DNA from: Oscillospiraceae bacterium
Lineage (GTDB): Bacteria; Bacillota; Clostridia; Oscillospirales; Ruminococcaceae
DNA: 38,643 bases
NCBI GenBank assembly: GCA_015067245.1
Contig: SVMV01000007.1
Location: forward strand, 1-38,643
Direction: 5' to 3'
The notes beneath the pieces are model-generated. The model saw nothing but the letters and a program-made list of their open reading frames with translations. It did no database searches and was not told the DNA's origin. Shown piece after piece: positions 31,116-38,072 of the stretch (position 1 is the stretch's first letter; the number at the start of each line of letters is the position of its first letter). The position numbers were made by a program, and so were the translations under genes.

Positions 31116-32179
31116 TATTTTGCTCCGTATGTTTCTCTTTCTTTAGCGCGTGCTTTTTCAAGACGTGCTGCCTGTTCTTCTGTAAGCTGTTCTTCTTCTG
31201 CCCAGCTGGAACGTGCCTTTTCAAGACGTTTTTTGCCAAGTTCTGCCTGGCTTGCTGTCATTTTGCCGTCAGCGCCTGGTGCAGCTTTTTTGTTGCTTGC
31301 ATTTTTTGCAGCTTTGCGTTTTGCTTTCATTTCTTCTTCAATTTTTGCTTTTTCTTTTTCTGGATCAAAGAAAAGACGAAGGAAGAAGTCTTTGCCGATG
31401 GAAAGTACGCTGGAGTAAATCCAGTAAACTGTAACACCTGCAGGCATTGCAAATGCAAAGTAACCAAACATAACTGTTGTGTAGATTGGCATCCATCTCA
31501 TTGCGCCTTCCATTTTCTGGCCGTTGAGCTTTGTCATGATAATCTGGCTGCCAAGCATGGAAGCAACAGAAAGGATTGGGATAATCCAAAGAAGGCTTGG
31601 TTCTTTGATGGATGGTATCTGTGTAAGGTCAAGACCAAGGAAGGACATGTTGATGTCCTGGATGTAAGCAATCTGGTCTGCAGAAAGAACACTGCCAAAA
31701 GCATCTGGGTTGCTTCTTACTGTTGTAAGGATTGTGGACTGTGGGCTGTAACGTGAGAATGTTGCGCCCAAAGTTGTTGCAATTTCCTGTGCTGCAGCGA
31801 TTGTTGTGTCGCTGAGCTTTGCAAGATGTGTAAGTGGTTCGTAGATAACGTTGATAAGACCAAAAAGAATTGGCAACTGGATAAGCATTGGCAGACAGCC
31901 TGCAGAAGCAGAAATGCCGTTTTCCTGCTGAACACGCATCATCTCTTCCTGACGTTTCTGCATGTTGTTTGCATACTTTTTGTTGATATCGTTGATAAGT
32001 GGCTGGATTGCAGCCATTCTGATGCTGGATTTTTTCTGTTTCCAGTCAAGTGGCAAAAGGATAATTCTTGTCACGAGAGTGAAAAGGAAAAGAGCCAGAC
32101 CGTAGTTTGAAACCATGTCGTAGATAAGTTTCAAAAGCATACCAAGTGGTATTGCGAAGATGTTAAAAATTCCGCCCAT
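31115..32179 (-). CDS. yidC: Membrane protein insertase YidC/Oxa1 (SpoIIIJ type)
   Basis: A 354-residue Gram-positive type YidC lacking the large periplasmic domain. The family core is LFLFTLVTRIILLPLDWKQKKSSIRMAAIQP, with the hydrophilic-groove Arg in LVTRIILLPL, then GCLPMLIQLPILFGLINVIY, with further helices at about residues 195-215 and 235-270. The first helix is not followed by an obvious lipobox Cys, so it may not be a lipoprotein. The C-terminal tail of about 75 residues is highly charged and may contact ribosomes, as in YidC2-like proteins. GGAGG precedes the ATG. The neighbours rnpA, yidD and jag are the standard context. Confidence 0.96.
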   Translation of the reverse strand: MGGIFNIFAIPLGMLLKLIYDMVSNYGLALFLFTLVTRIILLPLDWKQKKSSIRMAAIQPLINDINKKYANNMQKRQEEMMRVQQENGISASAGCLPMLIQLPILFGLINVIYEPLTHLAKLSDTTIAAAQEIATTLGATFSRYSPQSTILTTVRSNPDAFGSVLSADQIAYIQDINMSFLGLDLTQIPSIKEPSLLWIIPILSVASMLGSQIIMTKLNGQKMEGAMRWMPIYTTVMFGYFAFAMPAGVTVYWIYSSVLSIGKDFFLRLFFDPEKEKAKIEEEMKAKRKAAKNASNKKAAPGADGKMTASQAELGKKRLEKARSSWAEEEQLTEEQAARLEKARAKERETYGAK

Positions 32180-32231
32180 ATTTCCTCCGAGCTTTAGTTG
32201 CTTTGTTTATATGCCTGTGGCATATATGCTG

Positions 32232-32468
32232 TTATTTGTTTGTCCACCTGTGTTTAGGTGGCACAGGATCGTATCCGCCTTTGCAAAAAGGGTTGCAGCG
32301 CAGTATGCGCCATGTGCCAAGCACAAGCCCTTTTAATACCCCATGAATTTCGATAGCCTGCATCATATATTCGCTGCAGGTTGGGGCAAAGCGGCAGTTG
32401 TTGCCCAGCAGGGGAGATATACACGCCTTGTAAAATTTAATCGGCAGTATAAAGAGTTTCTTGATCAT
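32232..32468 (-). CDS. yidD: Membrane protein insertion efficiency factor YidD
   Basis: A 78-residue protein with the YidD pattern: a short hydrophobic/amphipathic N terminus ([19 protein letters not shown]), the conserved [15 protein letters not shown], and a second Cys pair in [15 protein letters not shown]. It sits at the inner face of the membrane near YidC and assists insertion. Its start lies inside the 3' end of rnpA (32-base overlap), a common arrangement that suggests coupled translation. Confidence 0.96.
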   Translation of the reverse strand: MIKKLFILPIKFYKACISPLLGNNCRFAPTCSEYMMQAIEIHGVLKGLVLGTWRILRCNPFCKGGYDPVPPKHRWTNK

Positions 32469-32799
32469 TGTATTTTATCCCTGCTTTGTCCAATAGAGTT
32501 TTAAGCTGTGCCTGTACCTGCTGCTGCTTTACATAAGGTGTTTTGCCACGGGGAACAAGAATGATGTCCACACTTTGTGACATATCAATGTTAAGCCCAC
32601 GCACACTTGCACGCAAAAGGCGGCGCGCACGGTTGCGTTTTACCGCATTGCCTATCTTTTTGCTGCTGGTAACGCCAAAACGTGTAAAGCCATAGCGGTT
32701 TTTGATAACATATACTACTACAAGGCTGCCCACATAGCCTGCACCCTTGCGGTAGGCACGGATAAACTCTTTGTTTTTGTTTACTGCTTTTAATTTCAT
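32437..32799 (-). CDS. rnpA: Ribonuclease P protein component
   Basis: A 120-residue basic protein that assists the RNase P RNA in 5' processing of pre-tRNA. It begins with [12 protein letters not shown], contains [24 protein letters not shown] (the RNR signature), and ends with the conserved [10 protein letters not shown] and C-terminal helix. It is preceded by rpmH with a 141-bp spacer that holds a hairpin. No usual strong Shine-Dalgarno is visible (AAGAAAGAAG). The gene overlaps yidD by 32 bases. Confidence 0.96.
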   Translation of the reverse strand: MKLKAVNKNKEFIRAYRKGAGYVGSLVVVYVIKNRYGFTRFGVTSSKKIGNAVKRNRARRLLRASVRGLNIDMSQSVDIILVPRGKTPYVKQQQVQAQLKTLLDKAGIKYNDQETLYTAD

Positions 32800-32844
32800 C
32801 TTTACTTCTTTCTTGTTTTAAAAATCCCCGATAATAGAAACAAA

Positions 32845-32888
32845 GACCACCCATTTGCCAGCCGCTTATGGCTTTTGCACCGGTGGTC
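32845..32888 (-). other. Hairpin between rpmH and rnpA
   Basis: GACCACC pairs with GGTGGTC around a 30-base interior that contains a small GCCA/TGGC stem. On the minus strand TTTGTTTCT follows. It may be an attenuator or processing site that lets rpmH mRNA exceed rnpA mRNA. Confidence 0.55.
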
Positions 32889-32940
32889 CTTTTACTTTTA
32901 TCTTTAGGATTTAGAACAACAAATTTTGTTTAACGATTAA

Positions 32941-33075
32941 TTAAACAGCTAATTTTGCTCTGCCTTTTTTTCTTCTTGCAGCGATAACTTTTCTGCCGTT
33001 TTTGGATGCCATTCTGCCCAAGAAACCGTGAACTTTAGCGCGGGAGCGTTTTTTTGGCTGGTAAGTTCTTTTCAT
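32941..33075 (-). CDS. rpmH: Large ribosomal subunit protein bL34
   Basis: A 44-residue protein missing from the ORF track because of its size. The product [20 protein letters not shown] ... KKGRAKLAV is a typical bL34, rich in Arg and Lys, with the [12 protein letters not shown] end. AGGAGGA precedes the ATG. A strong promoter lies about 100 bp upstream. In most bacteria dnaA follows directly across a divergent spacer; here a 2.3-kb surface-protein gene is interposed. Confidence 0.98.
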   Translation of the reverse strand: MKRTYQPKKRSRAKVHGFLGRMASKNGRKVIAARRKKGRAKLAV

Positions 33076-33111
33076 TGTTTTCTTCCTCCTGTTAGTTTTT
33101 TATATGCAAAC

Positions 33112-33167
33112 AGCGCCTTTTGCGCCGCTGCCGACTTATCTGTTGCAGGGCACACTACTCCCTGCAA
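33112..33167 (-). promoter_or_regulatory. Two hairpins in the rpmH leader
   Basis: On the minus strand the predicted RNA begins with TTGCAGGG ... CCCTGCAA (33167-33143), a perfect 8-bp stem at the very 5' end. A second hairpin CAGCG.../...CGCTG with loop AAAA follows (about 33131-33112). Such 5' hairpins can stabilise or regulate the mRNA. Confidence 0.5.
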
Positions 33168-33173
33168 GTTACA

Positions 33174-33203
33174 AGTATATAATAAAAAGACAATGATTGT
33201 CAA
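33174..33203 (-). promoter_or_regulatory. Promoter of the rpmH operon
   Basis: On the minus strand TTGACA (33203-33198) and TATACT (33179-33174) are 18 bp apart. The predicted start is near 33167. Confidence 0.75.
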
Positions 33204-33355
33204 GCACAAATTTTTGCAAAAAACCTTTATCTGTCTGGGTTTTCCACATTTTTGGCAGATATTGTTGAAAAGTAAAAAAGCATTACAATATGTATTGCTT
33301 TTTTATAAAAATATAATAAAAAATTTATTTATATACAGGATTTATATACAGGAAA
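33204..33355. other. AT-rich spacer between the rpmH promoter and the surface-protein terminator
   Basis: No gene is supported; the ORF at 33028-33396 has no family features. TTTATATACAGGA is repeated directly near 33332 and 33341. Confidence 0.5.
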
Positions 33356-33380
33356 ACTGCCCTCCTTTTGAGAGGGCAGT
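33356..33380 (-). terminator. Terminator of the surface-protein gene
   Basis: ACTGCCCT pairs with AGGGCAGT (extended by C-rich/G-rich bases). On the minus strand TTTTCC follows. It lies about 40 bp after the stop codon. Confidence 0.75.
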
Positions 33381-33419
33381 CAATCTGATGCGTTAATCAT
33401 AAGATTTCTTTTTCCTTTT

Positions 33420-35678
33420 TTAATTTAGATTGAGTTTTCTGCGTTTGTTGACAAGGATAAGCACTGCATAACCAGAAATAAGGTTTAACAGCAGCAAGAT
33501 TCCTTTTTTAGGACCAGAACTGTCCCCTGTATCAATATTGCCGCCGCCTGTTCCAAGGAAAATTTCTTCTTTTTCTTCCTCTTCTTCAGGGTCATACTTT
33601 GGCTTATCTTCAGGGTCGTCCTTTGGATCATCCTTTGGTTTATCCTCAGGGTCGTCTATCGGATCGTCTGAAGGGTCTTCATCGTTGATTGGTTCAAGGT
33701 CATAGGACATCTGATATTTCCATTCTCTTTCAATCTTTACGTTTGCTTCCTGCACGTCAAATTTAAGATTAACCTTTGCTTTTACATCAACAGCTGCTGT
33801 GCCGCTGCGCTTTGTAACAAAAGTCTGGGATGTTTCGCCATCTTGATAAACATTGCCTTCCTGGTCTGTGTAACCCATTGGTCTGTAGATGTAAACGCCT
33901 TCCTTAAGATGCTGTATACCTTCAAGTGTAAGGTCGAAGGATACATCAGAATTTTCGGCAAGCTTAAGGTCTTTGAATGTGTAGGAGTTTGGATTTTCGC
34001 TGCTTCTGAAAAGCTTTACAAAAATGCTTGCATCGTCGTTGGAATCGTCGCCTGCAATTCGTGCTTTCTGAATTACATTTCCAGCGGAATCCACAATACT
34101 TACAACAAGGTCGTCGTTTTCGCCTGGCTCAACATACAGTGCAAATGTAAGGTCTACATTGTAAACATCGTTGTCGTTATTGGCGTCTGTATTTACAGCT
34201 TTGTGCTCTTCAGACTGGGATTTCTGACCAACTGTTATGCTTAAATCTTTTATAAACTTGTCTTCGTTGATGATTTCTGTGCTTTCCTGATTATTTTCCT
34301 GTGCTTCCTCTGCAGACATTGTACCTTTTATAAGGTATTCATACAGTGCATTGATGCGGGCCGCCGCTGCTGCCTTTTCACTGTTGGAGGAATCTGTATT
34401 GGATGCTATAAAATCGTACAGTTTGCCTTCCTGGTTGCCGTAGCGCCAGATAGCCATCTGTGTTGCATTTGCAGCTTCTCTTGCTGTCAGCTTGGAGAAA
34501 TCAATGTCAGGATAAAGTGCATTGCCATCTTCGTCCTTTGCGTTTTTCATCATTTCGATAACAGCTTTAAGGCTTTCTGTGTTTTCGTCAACAGAAACCG
34601 ATGTCTGTCCTTCTGCAGGTTTTTCAAATGTGTATCCGTTGAGAACAATATAACGCAGGTGGTCTTCGGCAAGTGTGCCGTCCTCTGTGTCAGGATAGTA
34701 ACCACTGTCTTCCAGGTTTGCAAGACGGTAAAGAACATCTGTGCCGCTCAGCTCATCCTGCAAAGGTTTTGCTGGCACGTTTGTGCTTTCGTCAATACAA
34801 TATGCTGTGTCAAAAAGGGTATCATCTGTTTTGTCGTTCGGTGTGCCGTTGATATCCGCAATTGTAATCTGTCTTGCAGAATATTGGCTTATCCAGTTTT
34901 CACTGTCGGCAGGTTTATAGTAAAACACTATAGAACTGTCATTTTCAGGATGATTACTGGATACAAAACGATAGTCATAACCATCACCAAGATTGCTTTG
35001 ACTATAGTCACCTTCGGTTATTTCCACGCCTGTTGCATCTGCATCTGCAGTAACAACACGGTCTGTCTGTCCTGTAACTGTCTGGTTGTCATAAATTCTG
35101 CCGTAATCGCCGTAAACTGAATTCTCGCCTGTCATTTCAACAGGCTGGTCAAGAATAACTTCACCTGTGGCTTCGTCTGTTGGCGATCCGTCAGGCAACA
35201 GACCTGCATCTTCCGATGCAGAAGGATTTTCAACCTCTTCTCCTTCTTTTATAAGGTCTATCGTAACTTCAGGGGCATTTTCCGTACCGTCGGATTCTGC
35301 TTTGTATGTGTAAGAACCTTCAAGCGTGTCGGAAACTGTCTGTGTGCCGTCAGGGTTTACTGTTGAAGAACCTTCTTCTCTTTCTTTGTATACAACCTCT
35401 GCACCCTCTGGAGTTACAACTCCGCCAGGCTGGGTTTCGGTCACTCTTGTTACTTCGCCAGGATTGGCTGGGTTTTCTGTTATTGTAACTGTAACTTCTA
35501 CATTTTCTCCCTCAACCTGAACGCTGCTTTCAAAAACCTGAGGCTGTGCACCTTCGTCTGCAGAATCAGGCGGTGTTTGGTCTGCAAAAGCTGCAACTGG
35601 AAGCACTGTTACAAGCAGCATTGCCGACACCACCAGAGAGATGGTCTTTTTAAAAAGGCTTTTAAAATATTTTTTCAT
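33420..35678 (-). CDS. Secreted thioester-domain (TQXA) surface protein
   Basis: A 752-residue protein. I chose the ATG at 35678 since AAGGAGGG lies at optimal spacing; the track start at 35696 adds six residues. A signal peptide ends near VAAFA (cleavage about residue 32). Residues 240-450 match the thioester/TQXA domain: FDTAYCIDEST places Cys294 and NATQMAIWRYGN places Gln407, the pair that forms an internal thioester able to bond host or surface amines. A beta-rich region (about 470-650), an acidic Asp/Pro/Lys repeat stalk (DDPEDKPK type) and a C-terminal anchor (hydrophobic helix plus KRRKLNLN) follow. The sorting motif is non-standard (NIDTGDSS). It is a probable adhesin. Confidence 0.85.
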   Translation of the reverse strand: MKKYFKSLFKKTISLVVSAMLLVTVLPVAAFADQTPPDSADEGAQPQVFESSVQVEGENVEVTVTITENPANPGEVTRVTETQPGGVVTPEGAEVVYKEREEGSSTVNPDGTQTVSDTLEGSYTYKAESDGTENAPEVTIDLIKEGEEVENPSASEDAGLLPDGSPTDEATGEVILDQPVEMTGENSVYGDYGRIYDNQTVTGQTDRVVTADADATGVEITEGDYSQSNLGDGYDYRFVSSNHPENDSSIVFYYKPADSENWISQYSARQITIADINGTPNDKTDDTLFDTAYCIDESTNVPAKPLQDELSGTDVLYRLANLEDSGYYPDTEDGTLAEDHLRYIVLNGYTFEKPAEGQTSVSVDENTESLKAVIEMMKNAKDEDGNALYPDIDFSKLTAREAANATQMAIWRYGNQEGKLYDFIASNTDSSNSEKAAAAARINALYEYLIKGTMSAEEAQENNQESTEIINEDKFIKDLSITVGQKSQSEEHKAVNTDANNDNDVYNVDLTFALYVEPGENDDLVVSIVDSAGNVIQKARIAGDDSNDDASIFVKLFRSSENPNSYTFKDLKLAENSDVSFDLTLEGIQHLKEGVYIYRPMGYTDQEGNVYQDGETSQTFVTKRSGTAAVDVKAKVNLKFDVQEANVKIEREWKYQMSYDLEPINDEDPSDDPIDDPEDKPKDDPKDDPEDKPKYDPEEEEEKEEIFLGTGGGNIDTGDSSGPKKGILLLLNLISGYAVLILVNKRRKLNLN

Positions 35679-35934
35679 AAAATCCCTCCTTAACATAAAG
35701 TTAGATACATAGTCGTTAATGTATTAACAATGGTTGGTATGTTTTACATGCCAGCACGTTGCTTCGCTTTTTTTTATTAGGGCTGTGTAAGAAGCTTTAC
35801 GTACGGGGGGTAAATTTTTATTTTGTTTTGTTTTTTCAGAAATACAGTTGACAGATAATACCAGGACAGATAATTAACTTTTGCTGCAAGGGATTTTCTG
35901 CTGTTTCAGATGATATTTTTCGGTGGTACCTCCC
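35679..35934 (-). promoter_or_regulatory. Long 5' leader of the surface-protein gene
   Basis: About 255 bases separate the predicted start from the ATG. The RNA would begin GGTGG-GAGGTA-CCACC, a small hairpin. GACAGATAAT is repeated directly at 35850 and 35865 (plus strand). I could not match it to a known riboswitch class. Confidence 0.4.
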
Positions 35935-35940
35935 ACCTTT

Positions 35941-35969
35941 ACTATATTTTAATTTAATTAACTTGTCAA
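35941..35969 (-). promoter_or_regulatory. Promoter of the surface-protein gene
   Basis: On the minus strand TTGACA (35969-35964) and TATAGT (35946-35941) are 17 bp apart, a near-consensus promoter. Confidence 0.7.
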
Positions 35970-36338
35970 TACCAAAAAATTATTTTAATATAGTGCAGTA
36001 TATAGTAAAACTACTAATTACTTTAGAAAATTAAGAATATTAACTGTATCAAAATTCCAGATATACGCAATTTTATGCATTTTTTAATAAAAAAATTTTT
36101 TTAATATTCATTCAAAATAAGTCTTTAAAATTTCACATTTTTATATAAAACAACATATATGTCATTATGTTTTTTATACATTAACCAATATAACTTTTTT
36201 CTTTACAATTATTTTGTATTTTTTATTTTTTTGCAACATTGCATATTTTAGATATTTTAAATATATAAGTTTTTAATTTTTAAATTTTTACTTAAAATTT
36301 TTATTATATTATTTATATTATTATATCCTTTATATATA
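35970..36338. other. Very AT-rich spacer upstream of dnaA
   Basis: No gene and no consensus DnaA box is visible in this stretch of about 370 bp, which is almost entirely A and T. It could help unwinding near the origin, or simply be divergent promoter DNA. Confidence 0.5.
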
Positions 36339-36367
36339 TTGTAATGTTGAAAATTATATGATATAAT
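36339..36367 (+). promoter_or_regulatory. Promoter of dnaA
   Basis: TTGTAA at 36339-36344 and a perfect TATAAT at 36362-36367 are 17 bp apart. The leader of about 100 bases contains a hairpin, TGCCCTGC (36397-36404) with GCAGGGCA (36424-36431). Confidence 0.55.
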
Positions 36368-36396
36368 AATAGGGTTAATAGTAGTATCAAAAAGTG

Positions 36397-36431
36397 TGCC
36401 CTGCGGTAAGTTTTTCTGTGCAGGCAGGGCA
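36397..36431 (+). promoter_or_regulatory. Hairpin in the dnaA leader
   Basis: TGCCCTGC pairs with GCAGGGCA (8 bp). The left arm with its flank, GTGTGCCCTGC, is identical to 11 bases of the rpmH leader hairpin. It is a possible control element for dnaA translation. Confidence 0.45.
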
Positions 36432-36473
36432 GACAGACTTATTATAAATACATTTTACAACGGGAGAAAATTA

Positions 36474-37772
36474 ATGAATTCATACGCAGAAGTTTTTGAA
36501 GCGGTTAAAGAGCACTGCCGTGAAGCAGTGGTGGAAGCCAGTTTTAATCTTTTTATAAAGCCTTTGGAGCTTAAGGATATAGAAGGCAACACCGCAATTA
36601 TCTACACAAACAGCGAATGGGCAAAAGGCATTGTGGAAGAGCGCTTTACAGGTGCAATAAGAAAAGGCTTTGAAAAAATTCTTGGTTTTACAATCATTCC
36701 TAAATTTGAGGTTAAAAAAGAAGACGGCGCAACAGCCGAGCCTATAAACGGCGGCCATTATGCACTGACATTTGAAACATTTATTGTGGGTTCTTCCAAC
36801 AAGTTTGCACACGCAGCAGCTTTGGCAGTTGCACAGAACCCTGCAAGAGCATATAACCCTTTGTTTATATACGGTGACAGCGGTTTGGGCAAAACCCATC
36901 TGCTTAAGGCTATCCAGTACGAAATTCAGAGAAACAAGCCAACTGCAAACATTGTTTATGTTGACGGCGAAACCTTTACAAACGAGATTGTTAACGCAAT
37001 AAGAGAAAACAATACTAAGGCTTTTCACGATAAATACCGTCAGGTTGACGTGCTTTTGGTGGACGATATTCAGTTTATTGCAGGCAGGGAAAGAACACAG
37101 GAAGAATTTTTCCACACCTTTAATGCACTGCACAGTGCAGGCAAGCAGATTGTGCTGGTAAGTGACCGCCCTGCAAAAGAGATTAAAAACCTTGAAGACC
37201 GCCTTAAAACCAGATTTGAATGGGGTCTTACAGCTGATATTCAGGCACCTGACTTTGAGACACGCTGTGCAATTATAAAACGCAAAAGTGACCTTTTGAG
37301 ACTTGATATACAAAATGATGCTGTTGAGTTTATTGCAAGCAAGGTAAAAAGCAACATACGCCAGCTTGAAGGTGTTGTTAAAAAGCTGGACGCACTTAAA
37401 AGACTTGAAAACAAGCTGCCAAACCTTGTTAACGCACAGCTGGCTGTAAAGGATATTCTGGACGACGAACTGCCTGTGCCGCTGACAATTGAAAAGATTA
37501 TAGAAGAAGTAAGCCGCAGCTATGCAGTTAATCCTGCAGAAATAAAAGGCAAAAAGAGAACACAGAACATTGCCGAAGCAAGAAAGATGGCGATGTACAT
37601 TGTGCGCCAGGTGTGCGAACTTAGCATGGAAGATATTGGCAAAGAGTTTGGCGGCCGTGACCACAGCACAGTTGTTTACAGCATAAGCAATGTGGAAGAA
37701 AAGATGACAAAAGACAGCTTTTATAGAAGCAATATAGAAGATATTATAAAAAATGTAAAAACAGTAAATTGA
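36474..37772 (+). CDS. dnaA: Chromosomal replication initiator protein DnaA
   Basis: A 432-residue AAA+ initiator. The ATG at 36474 (preceded by GGGAGA) gives the normal N terminus MNSYAEVFEAVKEHC; the ORF-track start at 36396 adds 26 unrelated residues. Domain I covers residues 1-80. Domain II is very short. Domain III has Walker A GDSGLGKTH, Walker B VLLVDDIQF and sensor segments. Domain IV has the DNA-binding signature GGRDHSTVVYSI. It binds DnaA boxes and opens oriC. The gene is in the usual place ahead of dnaN, with oriC-like sequence between the two. Confidence 0.98.
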   Translation: MNSYAEVFEAVKEHCREAVVEASFNLFIKPLELKDIEGNTAIIYTNSEWAKGIVEERFTGAIRKGFEKILGFTIIPKFEVKKEDGATAEPINGGHYALTFETFIVGSSNKFAHAAALAVAQNPARAYNPLFIYGDSGLGKTHLLKAIQYEIQRNKPTANIVYVDGETFTNEIVNAIRENNTKAFHDKYRQVDVLLVDDIQFIAGRERTQEEFFHTFNALHSAGKQIVLVSDRPAKEIKNLEDRLKTRFEWGLTADIQAPDFETRCAIIKRKSDLLRLDIQNDAVEFIASKVKSNIRQLEGVVKKLDALKRLENKLPNLVNAQLAVKDILDDELPVPLTIEKIIEEVSRSYAVNPAEIKGKKRTQNIAEARKMAMYIVRQVCELSMEDIGKEFGGRDHSTVVYSISNVEEKMTKDSFYRSNIEDIIKNVKTVN

Positions 37773-37780
37773 TTGAAAAG

Positions 37781-37970
37781 TTATCAACAAAGTTTTTATA
37801 TTTAAACACACAGTTTTCAACAGTTTTAACACTGCGTAAAGTTGTTGGTTTTGTTTCAACAACTTTTCAACAGTTTTTGTTTAAAAACTTTTTTAAAAAA
37901 AACGGCTTGTTTTAAGGCTTTTTAAAGTTTTTAACATTTGCCGCGGCTCTACTACTACTACTGTTTATAA
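37781..37970 (+). other. Putative oriC (DnaA boxes, GC-rich tract, CTA trinucleotides)
   Basis: The dnaA-dnaN spacer carries TTATCAACA at 37781, TTTTCAACA at 37814, GTTTCAACA at 37853 and TTTTCAACA at 37864, all on the plus strand. TTTTTAACA at 37928 is a weaker fifth. GCCGCGGC (37940-37947) follows, and then CTA repeated four times (37949-37960) leads into AT-rich sequence. This order (boxes, GC-rich cluster, DnaA-trio) is that of the bacterial basal unwinding element described in B. subtilis. Confidence 0.75.
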
Positions 37971-38072
37971 AACAGTGTGTTTAGAAATTTTTTGATTTTT
38001 TAATAAAAAGCGAATATAAAAAAATGCCATTAAATGTGGAAAACCCATTTTGGCACAGAAAGGACAGTAAAG

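Noticed and set aside
33028-33396. Plus-strand ORF of 122 residues across the rpmH promoter
   Set aside because: Antisense to rpmH and its promoter; no family features.
36480-37862. Minus-strand ORF of 460 residues opposite dnaA
   Set aside because: Shadow of dnaA with an unnatural Cys/Phe/Asn-rich composition.
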